Below are positions 1 to 9,013 of a stretch of DNA of 35,641 nucleotides, one piece after another. The stretch comes from CAYNJF01 sp964351745 (GTDB lineage Bacteria > Pseudomonadota > Gammaproteobacteria > Berkiellales > Berkiellaceae): positions 1 through 35,641 of the forward strand of contig CAYGPI010000012.1 in the NCBI GenBank assembly GCA_964351745.1, given 5' to 3'. Under the pieces are notes generated by a model, which was given only the letters and a program-made list of their open reading frames with translations, had not been told where the DNA came from and ran no database searches. Numbering within the stretch: the first letter of the stretch is position 1; the number at the start of each line of letters is the position of its first letter. The position numbers and the translations under genes were made by a program.

Positions 1-1720
1 TCTCTGAGAGAGGATCTTCTGCGTGAGGGCGTCTGATGTTTTTTTCATCTGTTGTTTTTTCTGTGTTTTCTTTTGAATCTTCAATCATGGCTTCAATCTT
101 CTTAGGGTCGACTCGTTGCTTTAACGGGCTAAAATTGTTTAATTGATGGTTAAGCAGAGGTGATTGGATGGATTGCCAATTCAGCGTGCCTGCGTTTAAA
201 AAGGTTTCTGCATGCATAGCTGTTTCTGGCAAGATTGGTTTCAAATACGTCATTAAGACTCTGAATAAGTTAATCCCCTGCGTACAAACGTCTTGAACCA
301 TTTCTTTTTTAGTTGGATCTTTGATAAGAACCCAAGGTTTATTGCCATCAATGAATCGATTGGCATCATCTGCAAGCTTCATAATATCTCGGATGGCTTT
401 GCTATACTGGCGAGATTCTAAGGATTGTAAAATGGATTGACCTTCAGTTACAAAGCTTTGATACAAGTCTTTATCGATGAGTGACTCACCAAGCATATTG
501 TCGTAATTTTTTTGAAGAAAGCCCGCACAGCGGCTTGCAATGTTGACAAATTTTCCAACTAAATCTGAGTTCACTCGATGAGTGAAATCTTCAAAACTTA
601 AGTCTAAATCATCAATGCCATCATTGAGCTTGGCAGCGAAATAATATCGCAGATGTTCTGGATCCAAATGCTGTGCATATGTTTCAGCTTTGATAAAGGT
701 ACCACGTGATTTTGACATTTTTTTGCCATTGACGGTTAAGAAACCATGAGCAAAAACTGAGGTTGGTGTTCTGTACCCACTTGCATCAAGCGTTGCTGGC
801 CAAAATAGCGCATGAAAATAGACAATATCTTTGCCAATAAAGTGGATGACTTCTTTCGTGCTGTCTTTTTTCCAAAAACTGTCAAAGTCTATATTTTCCC
901 GTTCACAAAATTGTTGGAAGCTTGCAAGATAACCGATAGGAGCATCTAGCCAAACATAAAAATATTTATCTTGTGTGCCTGGAATCTTAAAGCCGAAATA
1001 AGGGCCATCTCTAGAGATGTCCCAGTCGTTAAGACCCACATCAAACCACTCAGATAGCTTATTAGTAATTTGTGGTTGGAGATGGTCTTGTTTCGTCCAA
1101 ACTTTCAACAACTCTGAGTAGTTACCTAATTTAAAGAAGTAATGTTCGGACTCCTTAGCGATAGGGGTAGCGCCAGAGACAACAGAAACAGCTTCTTTTA
1201 AATCGGTTGGGCTATAGTGAGCTCCACATGATTCACAACTATCGCCATACTGATCAGGGGTATCACATTTTGGGCAAGTACCTTTCACGTATCTATCTGG
1301 TAAGAACATTTCTTTTACAGGATCAAAGGCCTGTAAGATGGTTCTTTTTTCTATATCACCATTTTTTTGTAATTGGTTATAAATTTTTTCAGAAAGTTTT
1401 TGATTCTCAACCGAGTGGGTGGTGTAGAAATTATCCAAGCCTATATGGAACTTCTGTAAATCATAGGCTTGGGCTTTATTCACTTCTTCGACCAAAGCTT
1501 CGGGGCTTTTACCAAGTTTTTCAGCTTGCAGCATAATCGGTGTGCCATGGGCGTCGCTGCCGCAAACATAATGGCAAGTATGACCCATTAACCGCATGGT
1601 TCTGACCCAAATATCGGTTTGCACGAATTCAACCATATGGCCTAGGTGCAAGTTGCCATTCGCATAGGGTAATGCGCTTGTGACTAAAATTTCACGTGTA
1701 TGTTCAGAGTTATCACTCAT
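1..1720 (-). CDS. metG: Methionyl-tRNA synthetase, C-terminus cut by window start
   Basis: Charges tRNA-Met with methionine in the cytoplasm. Reading the minus strand from the ATG at 1718-1720 gives 573 residues without a stop. The family is about 670-680 residues, so the C-terminal end lies outside the window. Visible class I motifs are HLGH (HIGH-type, in the segment GNLHLGHM) near the N-terminus and a perfect KMSKS. Two CxxC pairs (CPKC and CESC) in the connective domain match the zinc knuckle of the E. coli-type enzyme. The gene is divergent from mrp with about 120 bp between them, the arrangement known from E. coli and many gammaproteobacteria. Nothing looks degraded. Identification is firm. 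Confidence 0.97.
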   Translation of the reverse strand, partial: MSDNSEHTREILVTSALPYANGNLHLGHMVEFVQTDIWVRTMRLMGHTCHYVCGSDAHGTPIMLQAEKLGKSPEALVEEVNKAQAYDLQKFHIGLDNFYTTHSVENQKLSEKIYNQLQKNGDIEKRTILQAFDPVKEMFLPDRYVKGTCPKCDTPDQYGDSCESCGAHYSPTDLKEAVSVVSGATPIAKESEHYFFKLGNYSELLKVWTKQDHLQPQITNKLSEWFDVGLNDWDISRDGPYFGFKIPGTQDKYFYVWLDAPIGYLASFQQFCERENIDFDSFWKKDSTKEVIHFIGKDIVYFHALFWPATLDASGYRTPTSVFAHGFLTVNGKKMSKSRGTFIKAETYAQHLDPEHLRYYFAAKLNDGIDDLDLSFEDFTHRVNSDLVGKFVNIASRCAGFLQKNYDNMLGESLIDKDLYQSFVTEGQSILQSLESRQYSKAIRDIMKLADDANRFIDGNKPWVLIKDPTKKEMVQDVCTQGINLFRVLMTYLKPILPETAMHAETFLNAGTLNWQSIQSPLLNHQLNNFSPLKQRVDPKKIEAMIEDSKENTEKTTDEKNIRRPHAEDPLSE

Positions 1721-1803
1721 GTCTACCTCTTCTCCTCATTTAGCAACACACTATACCTGCCTTTGATGCTTTTTTCATCTCAATAGCGTGAATATATAGG
1801 CCG

Positions 1804-1812
1804 TGCTACAAT
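1804..1812 (+). promoter_or_regulatory. Extended -10 promoter candidate for mrp
   Basis: TGCTACAAT is an extended -10 element (TG, one base, TACAAT) about 28 bp before the mrp ATG. No good -35 hexamer sits 17 bp upstream, which extended -10 promoters can tolerate. The predicted leader is about 20 nt. Confidence 0.45.
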
Positions 1813-1839
1813 GCGGATCCAAACACAAGTGTCCCATAG

Positions 1840-2898
1840 ATGATGTTAAAAAATACTAATATTTCCAAAGCTTTAGAAAACTTTAAAGATCCACTATTAG
1901 CGCAGAATTACAGCGAGCTGGGCTGGGCCAAAATAGTGGGTGATATCTTAAGAATACGGCTAGGTTATCCTGGAACAGCTCAGCAGCTAGAAGCCATTAA
2001 AGATGGCGTTCAGGCTTGCTTAGAGGCTAGCGCTTTATCCATGGAGCTGGAAGTTGTTTGCAAGATATCAAGGCATCGCACCCAAGAGGGCATTAAGCCC
2101 CAAAAAGGTGTGAAAAATGTTATCGCTATTGGCTCAGGGAAAGGTGGTGTAGGTAAATCTACGTTAGCTGCCAACCTTGCATTAGCCCTATCGACTCTTG
2201 GTGCGAAAGTTGGACTTTTAGATGCGGATATCTATGGGCCAAGTCAGCCATCAATCTTTGGTTTGAAGGGTAAGCCTGCTGTCAAAGAAAATAAATTTAT
2301 ACCACTTCAAGCCTATGGCCTTCATATTCTATCAATGGGGCTATTGGTCGAAGAGAATCAGGCTATGATTTGGCGAGGCCCGATGGTTTCTGGTGCTCTT
2401 TTACAGTTGTTTCAAGAGAGTCATTGGCCAGATTTAGATTACCTTATCTTAGATCTTCCACCTGGCACTGGTGATATTCAGTTAACTATGTCTCAAAAGC
2501 TACCCATTGCAGGGAGTGTTGTGGTGACCACGCCACAAGATCTAAGCTTGCTGGATGCCAATAAAGCCATCAGCATGTTTGAGAAAGTAAAAATCCCGGT
2601 CTTAGGCATCATAGAGAACATGAGTACATTTGTTTGCTCAAACTGCCAACACCATGAGCCAGTCTTTGGGCATCGTGGCGGTCAAAAAATTGCAGAGCAA
2701 AGAAATATTTCTATGCTTGGGGAAATCCCATTGGATCGAGATATTAGTTTGCATACGGAGCAAGGGGTGCCAACAGTGGCCAAAGATTCAGAATCTAAAC
2801 AAGCCCAAATTTTTATAGAAGTCGCGCAGAAAATAGCTGCTAATCTAGCTTTAAGACCTGCGGAATACCAACTTAACATACAAACCGTCGAAGCATAA
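1840..2898 (+). CDS. mrp: Mrp/ApbC P-loop ATPase, Fe-S cluster carrier
   Basis: Cytoplasmic MinD/ParA-like ATPase that binds and hands over iron-sulfur clusters. Residues about 100-107 carry the deviant Walker A motif GKGGVGKS, followed by the family segment LLDADIYGPSQPSIFG. The C266-x-x-C269 pair (CSNC) is the cluster-binding motif and is preceded by the typical IIENMS. The N-terminal ~90 residues resemble the short MIP18-like domain of ApbC proteins. At 352 residues it has the usual length. The start is an ATGATG doublet with no strong Shine-Dalgarno sequence, so the second ATG (1843) is also possible. It is divergent from metG and 18 bp upstream of dcd, probably co-transcribed with it. 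Confidence 0.96.
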   Translation: MMLKNTNISKALENFKDPLLAQNYSELGWAKIVGDILRIRLGYPGTAQQLEAIKDGVQACLEASALSMELEVVCKISRHRTQEGIKPQKGVKNVIAIGSGKGGVGKSTLAANLALALSTLGAKVGLLDADIYGPSQPSIFGLKGKPAVKENKFIPLQAYGLHILSMGLLVEENQAMIWRGPMVSGALLQLFQESHWPDLDYLILDLPPGTGDIQLTMSQKLPIAGSVVVTTPQDLSLLDANKAISMFEKVKIPVLGIIENMSTFVCSNCQHHEPVFGHRGGQKIAEQRNISMLGEIPLDRDISLHTEQGVPTVAKDSESKQAQIFIEVAQKIAANLALRPAEYQLNIQTVEA

Positions 2899-2916
2899 TC
2901 CATTAAGGAAGCAATC

Positions 2917-3483
2917 ATGGCCATTAAATCAGATAAGTGGATAAGACGCGTAGCCCAACAACAAAAAATGATAGAGCCTTTTGAGCCTAGTCAAGTTCGC
3001 TACGTGGATGAAAAAAGAGTCGTTTCATATGGCACTTCTAGCTATGGCTATGATGTTCGCTGTGCACCAGAATTCAAAGTGTTTACAAATATTCATTCTT
3101 CTATCGTGGATCCTAAACAGTTTGATGAGGCAAGTTTTGTAGATATTCATTCTGATGTCTGCATTATCCCGCCCAATTCCTTCGCGCTAGCGCGTACGAT
3201 TGAATATTTTCGGATCCCTAGAAATGTATTAACGATCTGCTTGGGCAAATCAACTTACGCTCGTTGTGGCATTATAGTCAATGTCACACCGTTAGAGCCT
3301 GAGTGGGAAGGGCATGTTACTTTAGAGTTTTCAAATACGACGCCACTGCCTGCAAAAATATACGCAAACGAAGGCGTTGCTCAAATGTTGTTTTTAGAGT
3401 CTGATGAAGTTTGTGAAACATCTTACGCTGATAGATGCGGAAAATATCAAGGTCAAAAAGGGGTCACTTTGCCTGTGACATAA
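2917..3483 (+). CDS. dcd: dCTP deaminase
   Basis: Deaminates dCTP to dUTP, the first step toward dTMP in most gammaproteobacteria. The 188-residue protein is close to the E. coli length of 193. The signature around residues 110-117 (GKSTYARC) supplies the conserved Ser112 and Arg116, and Glu137 in HVTLEFSN is the expected catalytic glutamate. The segment EGVAQMLFLE matches the trimer-core strand of the family. An AAGGA ribosome-binding site lies about 7 bp before the ATG. It follows mrp by 18 bp and is convergent with the giant gene at 3587-7747, with a long hairpin between them. Confidence 0.97.
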   Translation: MAIKSDKWIRRVAQQQKMIEPFEPSQVRYVDEKRVVSYGTSSYGYDVRCAPEFKVFTNIHSSIVDPKQFDEASFVDIHSDVCIIPPNSFALARTIEYFRIPRNVLTICLGKSTYARCGIIVNVTPLEPEWEGHVTLEFSNTTPLPAKIYANEGVAQMLFLESDEVCETSYADRCGKYQGQKGVTLPVT

Positions 3484-3505
3484 GCCGCTAAAGCTTAATT
3501 TCTTT

Positions 3506-3536
3506 GTAAGATACTTGCATGCTGCAAGTATCTTAC
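3506..3536. terminator. Perfect 14-bp hairpin between convergent genes, no U tract
   Basis: Arms 3506-3519 and 3523-3536 are exact reverse complements around a 3-nt loop (TGC). It lies between the dcd stop and the end of the minus-strand gene, where a two-way terminator would be expected. Neither strand has a T-run after the stem, so it is not a standard intrinsic terminator. It could protect 3' ends, stop transcription with Rho, or bind a protein. Confidence 0.4.
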
Positions 3537-3586
3537 GTAGCTAAGAAACTAAAAGCCTAGCAGCTGTTCATAGAGAAGGCCTATGT

Positions 3587-6500
3587 TTACTTAAAATCTA
3601 AAGTAGAGGCTTCTAAAGCTTTACTATCTTCTAATGGCTCAGGATGAACTTGCCTTTGAGGTGTCTGAGGGGAGTTTCGGGCACTTAAGAGTGGCGTGTA
3701 AGTTTTCTCTACTTGAGGAGAGCTAGAGCGTGCTTGTGCTTGTGTTTGTCTTTGGTATTCACGAATAGACTCACAATAATCTGTATAATCCCTGACGTAT
3801 TGCTCTATATTGCTAGTTAAGCTCATAGTCACTTTGCTTCTATAGGCTGGATCATTGTTCATGTTTTTGTCGGGCCATGCGTCAAGAAAATGTGCAGCAA
3901 CTTCCTGGGCTGAATAAACTTCTCTTTCATTGAGATAGGTGAACACTAAAAAGAGAGCAATGGGATCAATTCGAGAACCTTGATCAGATAAAGCAAGTTG
4001 CTGCCTGTATTTCCAAAAAGGGTAGATAAGATCGCTTTGTGAACAAATTGGACTAAGAGAAAGACTAAACATAGAGCTTAATAGGTTCAAATATCTTAAG
4101 GCATCAATGCTATTTGGAAGCTCTAAAAGCACTCGCATATTTTTATGAAAAACCCCAAAAGGGATAGTATGCATTTTTGAGCTCACAACTTGCATGAGCC
4201 GGACATAGCTGGCATCAATATGCCACGCAAGTTCACAAGAAAATCGAACAAGACGCAAAATCCTTGAGGGATCTTCTTTAAATCTTTCAGAAGGTTTGCC
4301 GATCACAACCAATTTTTTCTCAGCAATATCTTTTAAGCCTTGCCCTGTGAGATCCAGAATTTCTAAGCTAGCATTAAGAAATAAGCTGTTACAGGTTAAA
4401 TCTCTTAACTGACCCTCTTCTTTAAGATCTAAGTTTGGGTGACAAACAATGTCAACGCGATGAGTTTCATCTCTAAACAAATGAGGAATGAAAGGGTTTT
4501 GTTGGAAATAGAAGCCTGCTATGGTTGGGTTCCTTTTCAACCACTGTAAGCTGCATGTTGTCACAATATCAACATCATTGGGTCGTGTTTTGGTCAATAT
4601 GCATCTTAAAAAGCCACCATCGATAAAGGCTCTATCATGAGGTCCTTGCTCAAGTGCTTGTATAAGTTGTCTTATTTTTTGGAAATCAAAGCCATCCACA
4701 GTGAGAGATTGGAGCACTGTTTGATCTGACTTGAAGCATTGCTCTTGAGCGTCAATAGTTGCTTTGATAATTTTTTTATCTCTTAGAGCTTTCTCTGGTA
4801 AGACCCTCAAAGTTGATACTGCTGGATCCTCTATCAATCTTCGAGTCGAATGCTCTAGAGCCATACGGCTTTGTTGTAGCTGCGCTTGCAGAGCGCTATT
4901 TTCTTGCTTGACTGCTAAGTAAGATTCATCTGAGCGGGCTTTTGCATCATTTAGTAACGCTATGGTTGCTTTTTGAGTTGAGCTTGTAGATTGTGTTTGT
5001 TCAACTTCAAGTGTCAAAGCTGCAAGTTGCCCGGCTAGGTTATCTATATCGCCATGATCTCTTTCAGATGCAGTTCGAAGTCGTTCTAATTCTTGCTGGT
5101 TTGCAGCCATTGCTTTTTGATGGCAATCAAAATCTCTTTGAAAGACTTCTTTTTGTTCAGTTAATCTTAAAGTGAGGTCACTAAGGTTACTTCTAAGTTC
5201 TTCTATATAGGCGAGATCTTTCTTATGTGCCAACTCAAGCTCTTTGTATTGAGTTATGGTCTTCTGATGCGTTTGGTTTAATAGGCGAATTTGTTCAACG
5301 ATCTCATCTCTTTGAGTGGTAAGTTCTTTGATCTGCTTTTCTTTTAAGGTCTCAGTTTGCTTTTGAGCAGATATAGCCTTATTTTTAGATCCCAGCTCTT
5401 TTCTTTGGGCAGCTAGTTTTACGTCTTTTGCTGCGATATGCTCTTTTCTTTGCGCAACTTCTGCTTTGAGTCGTTGGATCTGCGTATTAAGTTGTGCGCT
5501 CGCACTTTGAGCAGCACTTAATCTCTTTTCCAACCCTTTTTTCTCTTTTGCTAAATCCGTGAGAGCTACTTGCTTTTGTCTCAGTTGACCTTTAAGCGTT
5601 GCTATCTCCTCATCTCGCTTATCGGGCTGCTCTTCAAAAAATCGTGAAAAAGCTTGCATCATTTGATCTTCTACTCCACTTTCGGACTGTTTTAACGATA
5701 GGTTCACGCCTAAACTCCGAAGAGATTGCTCCATGGCTTGACAAGTTGCATTGAAGGTCGCTGTATCCAATGATTTATCCTGTAAATAAACAGGTTGGTT
5801 CTCTCGGATAAAAGCGAGGAGGCCTTTAGCTAGCGATAGATAAAGTTCTTGCTCTTTAAAAGGTAACTCTTTTGAGTTAGCCATGACTTGATAGCTTTTT
5901 ATTAAAGCAGATCCTGCAGACAGTAAAGAATACTCTTGCGCAGTTTGTCTTGTGATAGAATCTGATGTTGACTTAGTTAAAGCTTGAATATGTCTCTCAT
6001 AGAGCAAGTGGCAGGCCTCAAGTTTTCCACCATATGCCTCTTTGATAGGAAGCATGTCAGCATGCTTCTTGCCACATCTCTCCAAGGCATCGTGCAAGCT
6101 AACAGTATCTAGAAGCAGTGTTGCAAATACTAGGTTAAATTGACCTTGGACAAGACAAGATTCAGGTCGATCTTGAAACAACCATAGGCAAATATATGTG
6201 TTAACTTTAATTAACTCGTTCAAATTTTTAATTTTATGTATATCAACCTGGTCTTTTGACCAAGTAGCTAAATGCTCTTTAGAAAACCCAACAAAAAGAG
6301 AGAAGAGTGTTTGACATAGCTTGGGATCTCCTAGTTCAGCAGTATATCTTTTGGCAAGTTTAGTGCATTTTTTTTTACGAAGAGCGGGATCAGCTATGAG
6401 TGCACCATTGATGATCTCTTTGGCAATTTCAATCTGTTGAGGTGATCCGGTAACCTCAATGATTGGTAAATCTCCATCTTTACGTTTATGTTGTGCTGCT

Positions 6501-7747
6501 TGCGCAGAATCTCTTTCTTGCAGTTGATATGGTTTTATTTTGTTTAAATAAAGAGACTTAATTGTTTCTTCATAAAGCGAAAGTTCATCGAGTAAGAGTT
6601 CGCAAAGTGCCGTGTGAGATAACAAATGCTTTTTCTTGAAAGCATCAATGCCACGCAAAACATATAAATAAGATTGTTTGCTGAATAGTTCTGGGTGAGC
6701 GATTAGGCAAGGAAAACCAGTGAGCAAAGTGCTTAAATCGATTTGAAGTAGCCCCGTTTGTGGGTAGGAGATCTGTGATGACTTTGTGACTTGTTGTGAG
6801 TCTACAGGTTCTTTTAAAGCCATCTTCGCTTCAAGAGATTCATTTAAGCGTGTTGCTTCTTCTTTCGTGACAGGTCGAGCATCACTTTTAGGCCACAATA
6901 CTTTCTTTTTTGGATCCAAAGGGTGTGGTAATAATTGAAACTCTTGAGCTGTGTGAAATCGAATCAGATCTAAAGCTCTTCTCATTGGCACAAGAGCTAG
7001 GTTTTGATCGGTTGCGGGACTGAATTGTGTGCACCTATCTATAAATTCACGATATCTTTTGTTTTTGAGCGCGGGTTTAGCATAGCGCAATAGGCTCGTG
7101 TTGGCTTTGACTTCTTCAGACCATAAGGCTAGCTGTTGTTTCTGAGCTTCTCCGTCATGACCTAGAGCTTTGACTTCAATCTCATATGCTTTTTTTGATG
7201 CATCAAATAAAAGAAATATATTTTTTAATCTTAAATCATCAGAATGTTGATGCGTGTGGCGACTCAGGTTCTCAATGTGGAGAGGGTAGATGGCTTGAAG
7301 GAGGGCACAGACATTCTTATAGTCTTCAATAAATCCTTGGCATTCCTTTCTTGCAGTCAAAGCACCAGGTGTGACGATAGCAGTAAAACAAACATCCAAC
7401 CATTGTTTAGCTTTAGTTATGGTATGAAGAATAAATGCGTGTTCGAGACCTTGATCAATACCATTTTGCCAGAAGCAGGTAAGGAATAAGTGAGACTGTC
7501 TAAACGATAAATAGAGATCTAGTAAAGAAAGCACGGCTGACTCATCGGGCTCTTGGGGTGTGCCTTGTGTCAATTTTTTTAGATGAGGCTTCAAGATCCC
7601 TGAAATAAATGTGTTTAAGAAATCTGGCTCTTTAATTGCAGGGTGCATTTCTTGAAATGCTTGAGCTTGAGTCCTTTGAATGTCAGATGGCTCATCAGCC
7701 CAAAGAATAATTTTAGAGAGTAGAGCGGAAGATGGACTGCTTAGCAT
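3587..7747 (-). CDS. 1386-residue coiled-coil protein with C-terminal poly(A)-polymerase/CCA-transferase-like domain
   Basis: No named family covers the full length. Residues 1 to ~700 look helical and mostly soluble, with no clear motif. Residues ~705-965 are a long Lys/Glu/Gln-rich coiled coil. Residues ~1015-1260 resemble the head and neck of class II nucleotidyltransferases of the PcnB/Cca type. Visible there are GGFLRC near 1042 (usually GGxVRD), the metal-binding DVD near 1057, RDLTCNSLF near 1114 (RDFTINSLY in PcnB) and RFKEDPSRILRLVRF near 1160. The Asp of GGxVRD is replaced by Cys, but the DxD is intact, so catalysis is possible though unproven. The tail after ~1330 is rich in Ser, Pro and Gln and probably disordered. 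No signal peptide or membrane segment is seen. True PcnB is under 500 residues, so this is a fusion or specialised paralogue. A role as a secreted host-directed effector is a guess. The start ATG has only a weak ribosome-binding site. Confidence 0.75.
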   Translation of the reverse strand: MLSSPSSALLSKIILWADEPSDIQRTQAQAFQEMHPAIKEPDFLNTFISGILKPHLKKLTQGTPQEPDESAVLSLLDLYLSFRQSHLFLTCFWQNGIDQGLEHAFILHTITKAKQWLDVCFTAIVTPGALTARKECQGFIEDYKNVCALLQAIYPLHIENLSRHTHQHSDDLRLKNIFLLFDASKKAYEIEVKALGHDGEAQKQQLALWSEEVKANTSLLRYAKPALKNKRYREFIDRCTQFSPATDQNLALVPMRRALDLIRFHTAQEFQLLPHPLDPKKKVLWPKSDARPVTKEEATRLNESLEAKMALKEPVDSQQVTKSSQISYPQTGLLQIDLSTLLTGFPCLIAHPELFSKQSYLYVLRGIDAFKKKHLLSHTALCELLLDELSLYEETIKSLYLNKIKPYQLQERDSAQAAQHKRKDGDLPIIEVTGSPQQIEIAKEIINGALIADPALRKKKCTKLAKRYTAELGDPKLCQTLFSLFVGFSKEHLATWSKDQVDIHKIKNLNELIKVNTYICLWLFQDRPESCLVQGQFNLVFATLLLDTVSLHDALERCGKKHADMLPIKEAYGGKLEACHLLYERHIQALTKSTSDSITRQTAQEYSLLSAGSALIKSYQVMANSKELPFKEQELYLSLAKGLLAFIRENQPVYLQDKSLDTATFNATCQAMEQSLRSLGVNLSLKQSESGVEDQMMQAFSRFFEEQPDKRDEEIATLKGQLRQKQVALTDLAKEKKGLEKRLSAAQSASAQLNTQIQRLKAEVAQRKEHIAAKDVKLAAQRKELGSKNKAISAQKQTETLKEKQIKELTTQRDEIVEQIRLLNQTHQKTITQYKELELAHKKDLAYIEELRSNLSDLTLRLTEQKEVFQRDFDCHQKAMAANQQELERLRTASERDHGDIDNLAGQLAALTLEVEQTQSTSSTQKATIALLNDAKARSDESYLAVKQENSALQAQLQQSRMALEHSTRRLIEDPAVSTLRVLPEKALRDKKIIKATIDAQEQCFKSDQTVLQSLTVDGFDFQKIRQLIQALEQGPHDRAFIDGGFLRCILTKTRPNDVDIVTTCSLQWLKRNPTIAGFYFQQNPFIPHLFRDETHRVDIVCHPNLDLKEEGQLRDLTCNSLFLNASLEILDLTGQGLKDIAEKKLVVIGKPSERFKEDPSRILRLVRFSCELAWHIDASYVRLMQVVSSKMHTIPFGVFHKNMRVLLELPNSIDALRYLNLLSSMFSLSLSPICSQSDLIYPFWKYRQQLALSDQGSRIDPIALFLVFTYLNEREVYSAQEVAAHFLDAWPDKNMNNDPAYRSKVTMSLTSNIEQYVRDYTDYCESIREYQRQTQAQARSSSPQVEKTYTPLLSARNSPQTPQRQVHPEPLEDSKALEASTLDFK

Positions 7748-8099
7748 GATCAGCGCTTGAGTTAGAATTTCAGCAAAGATATTAACATGACTTAAAGGAA
7801 GAGGCTAATACAGACCTATATAAAAGCGACATTTAAGTTAGATTTGCTAGGAAATTAAGTTATTGACCTTCGTTTGACATGAGTCATCAAGCAACAAAAA
7901 TGTCAGTTTAATGAATAAGTGTGTTGGTTCTGAATTTCTCTTGATGATATATCCCCCAAAGAGTAGCTCTGACATGTTAACTATAGCTATATTGACTTTA
8001 AGGTTAAAAATCCAGTATCCGGGCTTGAGGTATTGCCAAAACCTCCAAACTCCAAGTATAAGCATAAAACAGCTAATAAAATGTTAGAGGAGCAAAAAA
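7748..8099. other. Intergenic region between the giant gene and the toxin/immunity patch
   Basis: This holds the divergent upstream regions of the minus-strand giant gene and the plus-strand gene at 8100. A minus-strand ORF at 7847-8065 has low-complexity composition and no convincing start, and I do not call it a gene. A 13-bp direct repeat, GCTAATAAAATGT, occurs at 8072-8084 and again at 8102-8114, the second copy inside the first codons of the next gene. Confidence 0.5.
8033..8062 (+). promoter_or_regulatory. Sigma-70-type promoter candidate for the gene at 8100
   Basis: TTGCCA (8033-8038) and TATAAG (8057-8062) each match 5 of 6 consensus bases and are 18 bp apart. The gene starts about 38 bp downstream, with AGAGG as its ribosome-binding site. 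Confidence 0.4.
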
Positions 8100-8501
8100 A
8101 TGCTAATAAAATGTAATGCTTTAATTAGCCAGTCAACCAAGGAGATTATATCTGATAGTCCATGGCTTAAGCAAGGTAAGATTTATACTGTTCTTGCTTT
8201 AACATTAACCACGAGGAGTGGAATTAATGTATTAATACAGTCTGAAGATGCAAATGACCCCTCTTTTTTTAGTTTGGACGGATTTGAGGTTCTAACACAA
8301 AAACAACCAAAATCCTGGATTACGACAATTGAAAAAATCTACGATATGGACGTTATAACAAGATTGCCTAAAAGCTGGAATTACGATAGTTTTTTTGAGG
8401 ACTTAGATAATCAAGAACCCAGTGCCATTGAAATATTTAGGGAGGAAGCTATAAAAATATACGATGATGAGGGATACCCCGAAATGGTGCCTAAGAATTA
8501 A
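8100..8501 (+). CDS. Probable immunity-type protein of a polymorphic toxin locus
   Basis: This 133-residue cytoplasmic, acidic protein has no signal peptide or membrane segment. It opens with a segment of the type 'KCxxL...SPWLxxGKxYxVL', continues with a second half containing PKSW and SFFEDLDNQEP, and ends in an acidic helix. I recall this layout from small proteins encoded beside Rhs or CDI toxin tips, which are presumed immunity proteins; that assignment is from memory of the family pattern and is not certain. AGAGG precedes the ATG by about 9 bp. The next gene is an orphan toxin tip, but the tip's own partner is more likely the overlapping gene at 9003. This one may be a left-over immunity gene for a lost toxin, kept for protection. 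Confidence 0.55.
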   Translation: MLIKCNALISQSTKEIISDSPWLKQGKIYTVLALTLTTRSGINVLIQSEDANDPSFFSLDGFEVLTQKQPKSWITTIEKIYDMDVITRLPKSWNYDSFFEDLDNQEPSAIEIFREEAIKIYDDEGYPEMVPKN

Positions 8502-8560
8502 GTCTTGTTTTAAAGATAACTCCGGCAATAAATGAGTGACGCCCCTCCCCTGAGCTATTA

Positions 8561-9013
8561 TTGCATACCCAAGAGGTGCAAAGCTTTGCGTATTCAAGAA
8601 ACATGCCAAAAGGCTATCTCGATGGCCAAACTTACCCTGCAACTAAAAGAGTTCAATTGGCTGAATATTTGCGTAAACGTGATGTTGACATTTTGATTAC
8701 AAATGGTAATCCTGCGTTTCAAGCGTTTAATCCCGCAACTGGAAGGTCTGCATTATATTTGCCATTGGAACCGACCGTTTTGCAAATAAAGCATGAGCTT
8801 TCTCATTGGTTAGATTGTCGCAACATGGGTGTTGAAAAGTATTCTCGTTTGAATCGATTGGAAAAAGAGCAGATGGTGTTAGACCGCTTACGTAAAAACA
8901 GAATGTGGGATGACTTGAATGCGGCCGAAAAAAAGTTTTCGGAAACGTACGTTGATCACCTCAAAAGCAGCTTTAATAATCAACCAAGACATGGAATTAT
9001 AAATGCTAAGTAA
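8561..9013 (+). CDS. Orphan metallopeptidase toxin tip (Tox-MPTase4-like)
   Basis: This looks like the C-terminal toxin domain of a polymorphic toxin without its delivery part. Near residue 90 it carries HELSH, a zinc-peptidase HExxH motif, in the context IKHELSHWLDC. Downstream the pattern R-L-E-K-E-Q-x-V-L-D-R-L followed by an aromatic/Asn region and E-K-K-F-x-E-x-Y-V matches the order I know from metallopeptidase toxin family 4; one of these glutamates may be the third zinc ligand. The start is unclear. The TTG at 8561 lacks a good ribosome-binding site, and the frame is open upstream only to a stop at 8537-8539. No Rhs, TcdB, filamentous haemagglutinin or VgrG sequence precedes it, so it is either a displaced cassette or a broken remnant. 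Its end overlaps the next gene by 11 bp, as in toxin-immunity pairs. Confidence 0.65.
   Translation: MHTQEVQSFAYSRNMPKGYLDGQTYPATKRVQLAEYLRKRDVDILITNGNPAFQAFNPATGRSALYLPLEPTVLQIKHELSHWLDCRNMGVEKYSRLNRLEKEQMVLDRLRKNRMWDDLNAAEKKFSETYVDHLKSSFNNQPRHGIINAK

Noticed and set aside
1207..1536. Plus-strand ORF of 109 residues
   Set aside because: It lies wholly inside metG on the other strand, and the metG frame carries clear synthetase motifs.
7847..8065. Minus-strand ORF of 72 residues upstream of the giant gene
   Set aside because: Hydrophobic low-information sequence, no ribosome-binding site and no family resemblance; it overlaps the promoter region of the gene at 8100.
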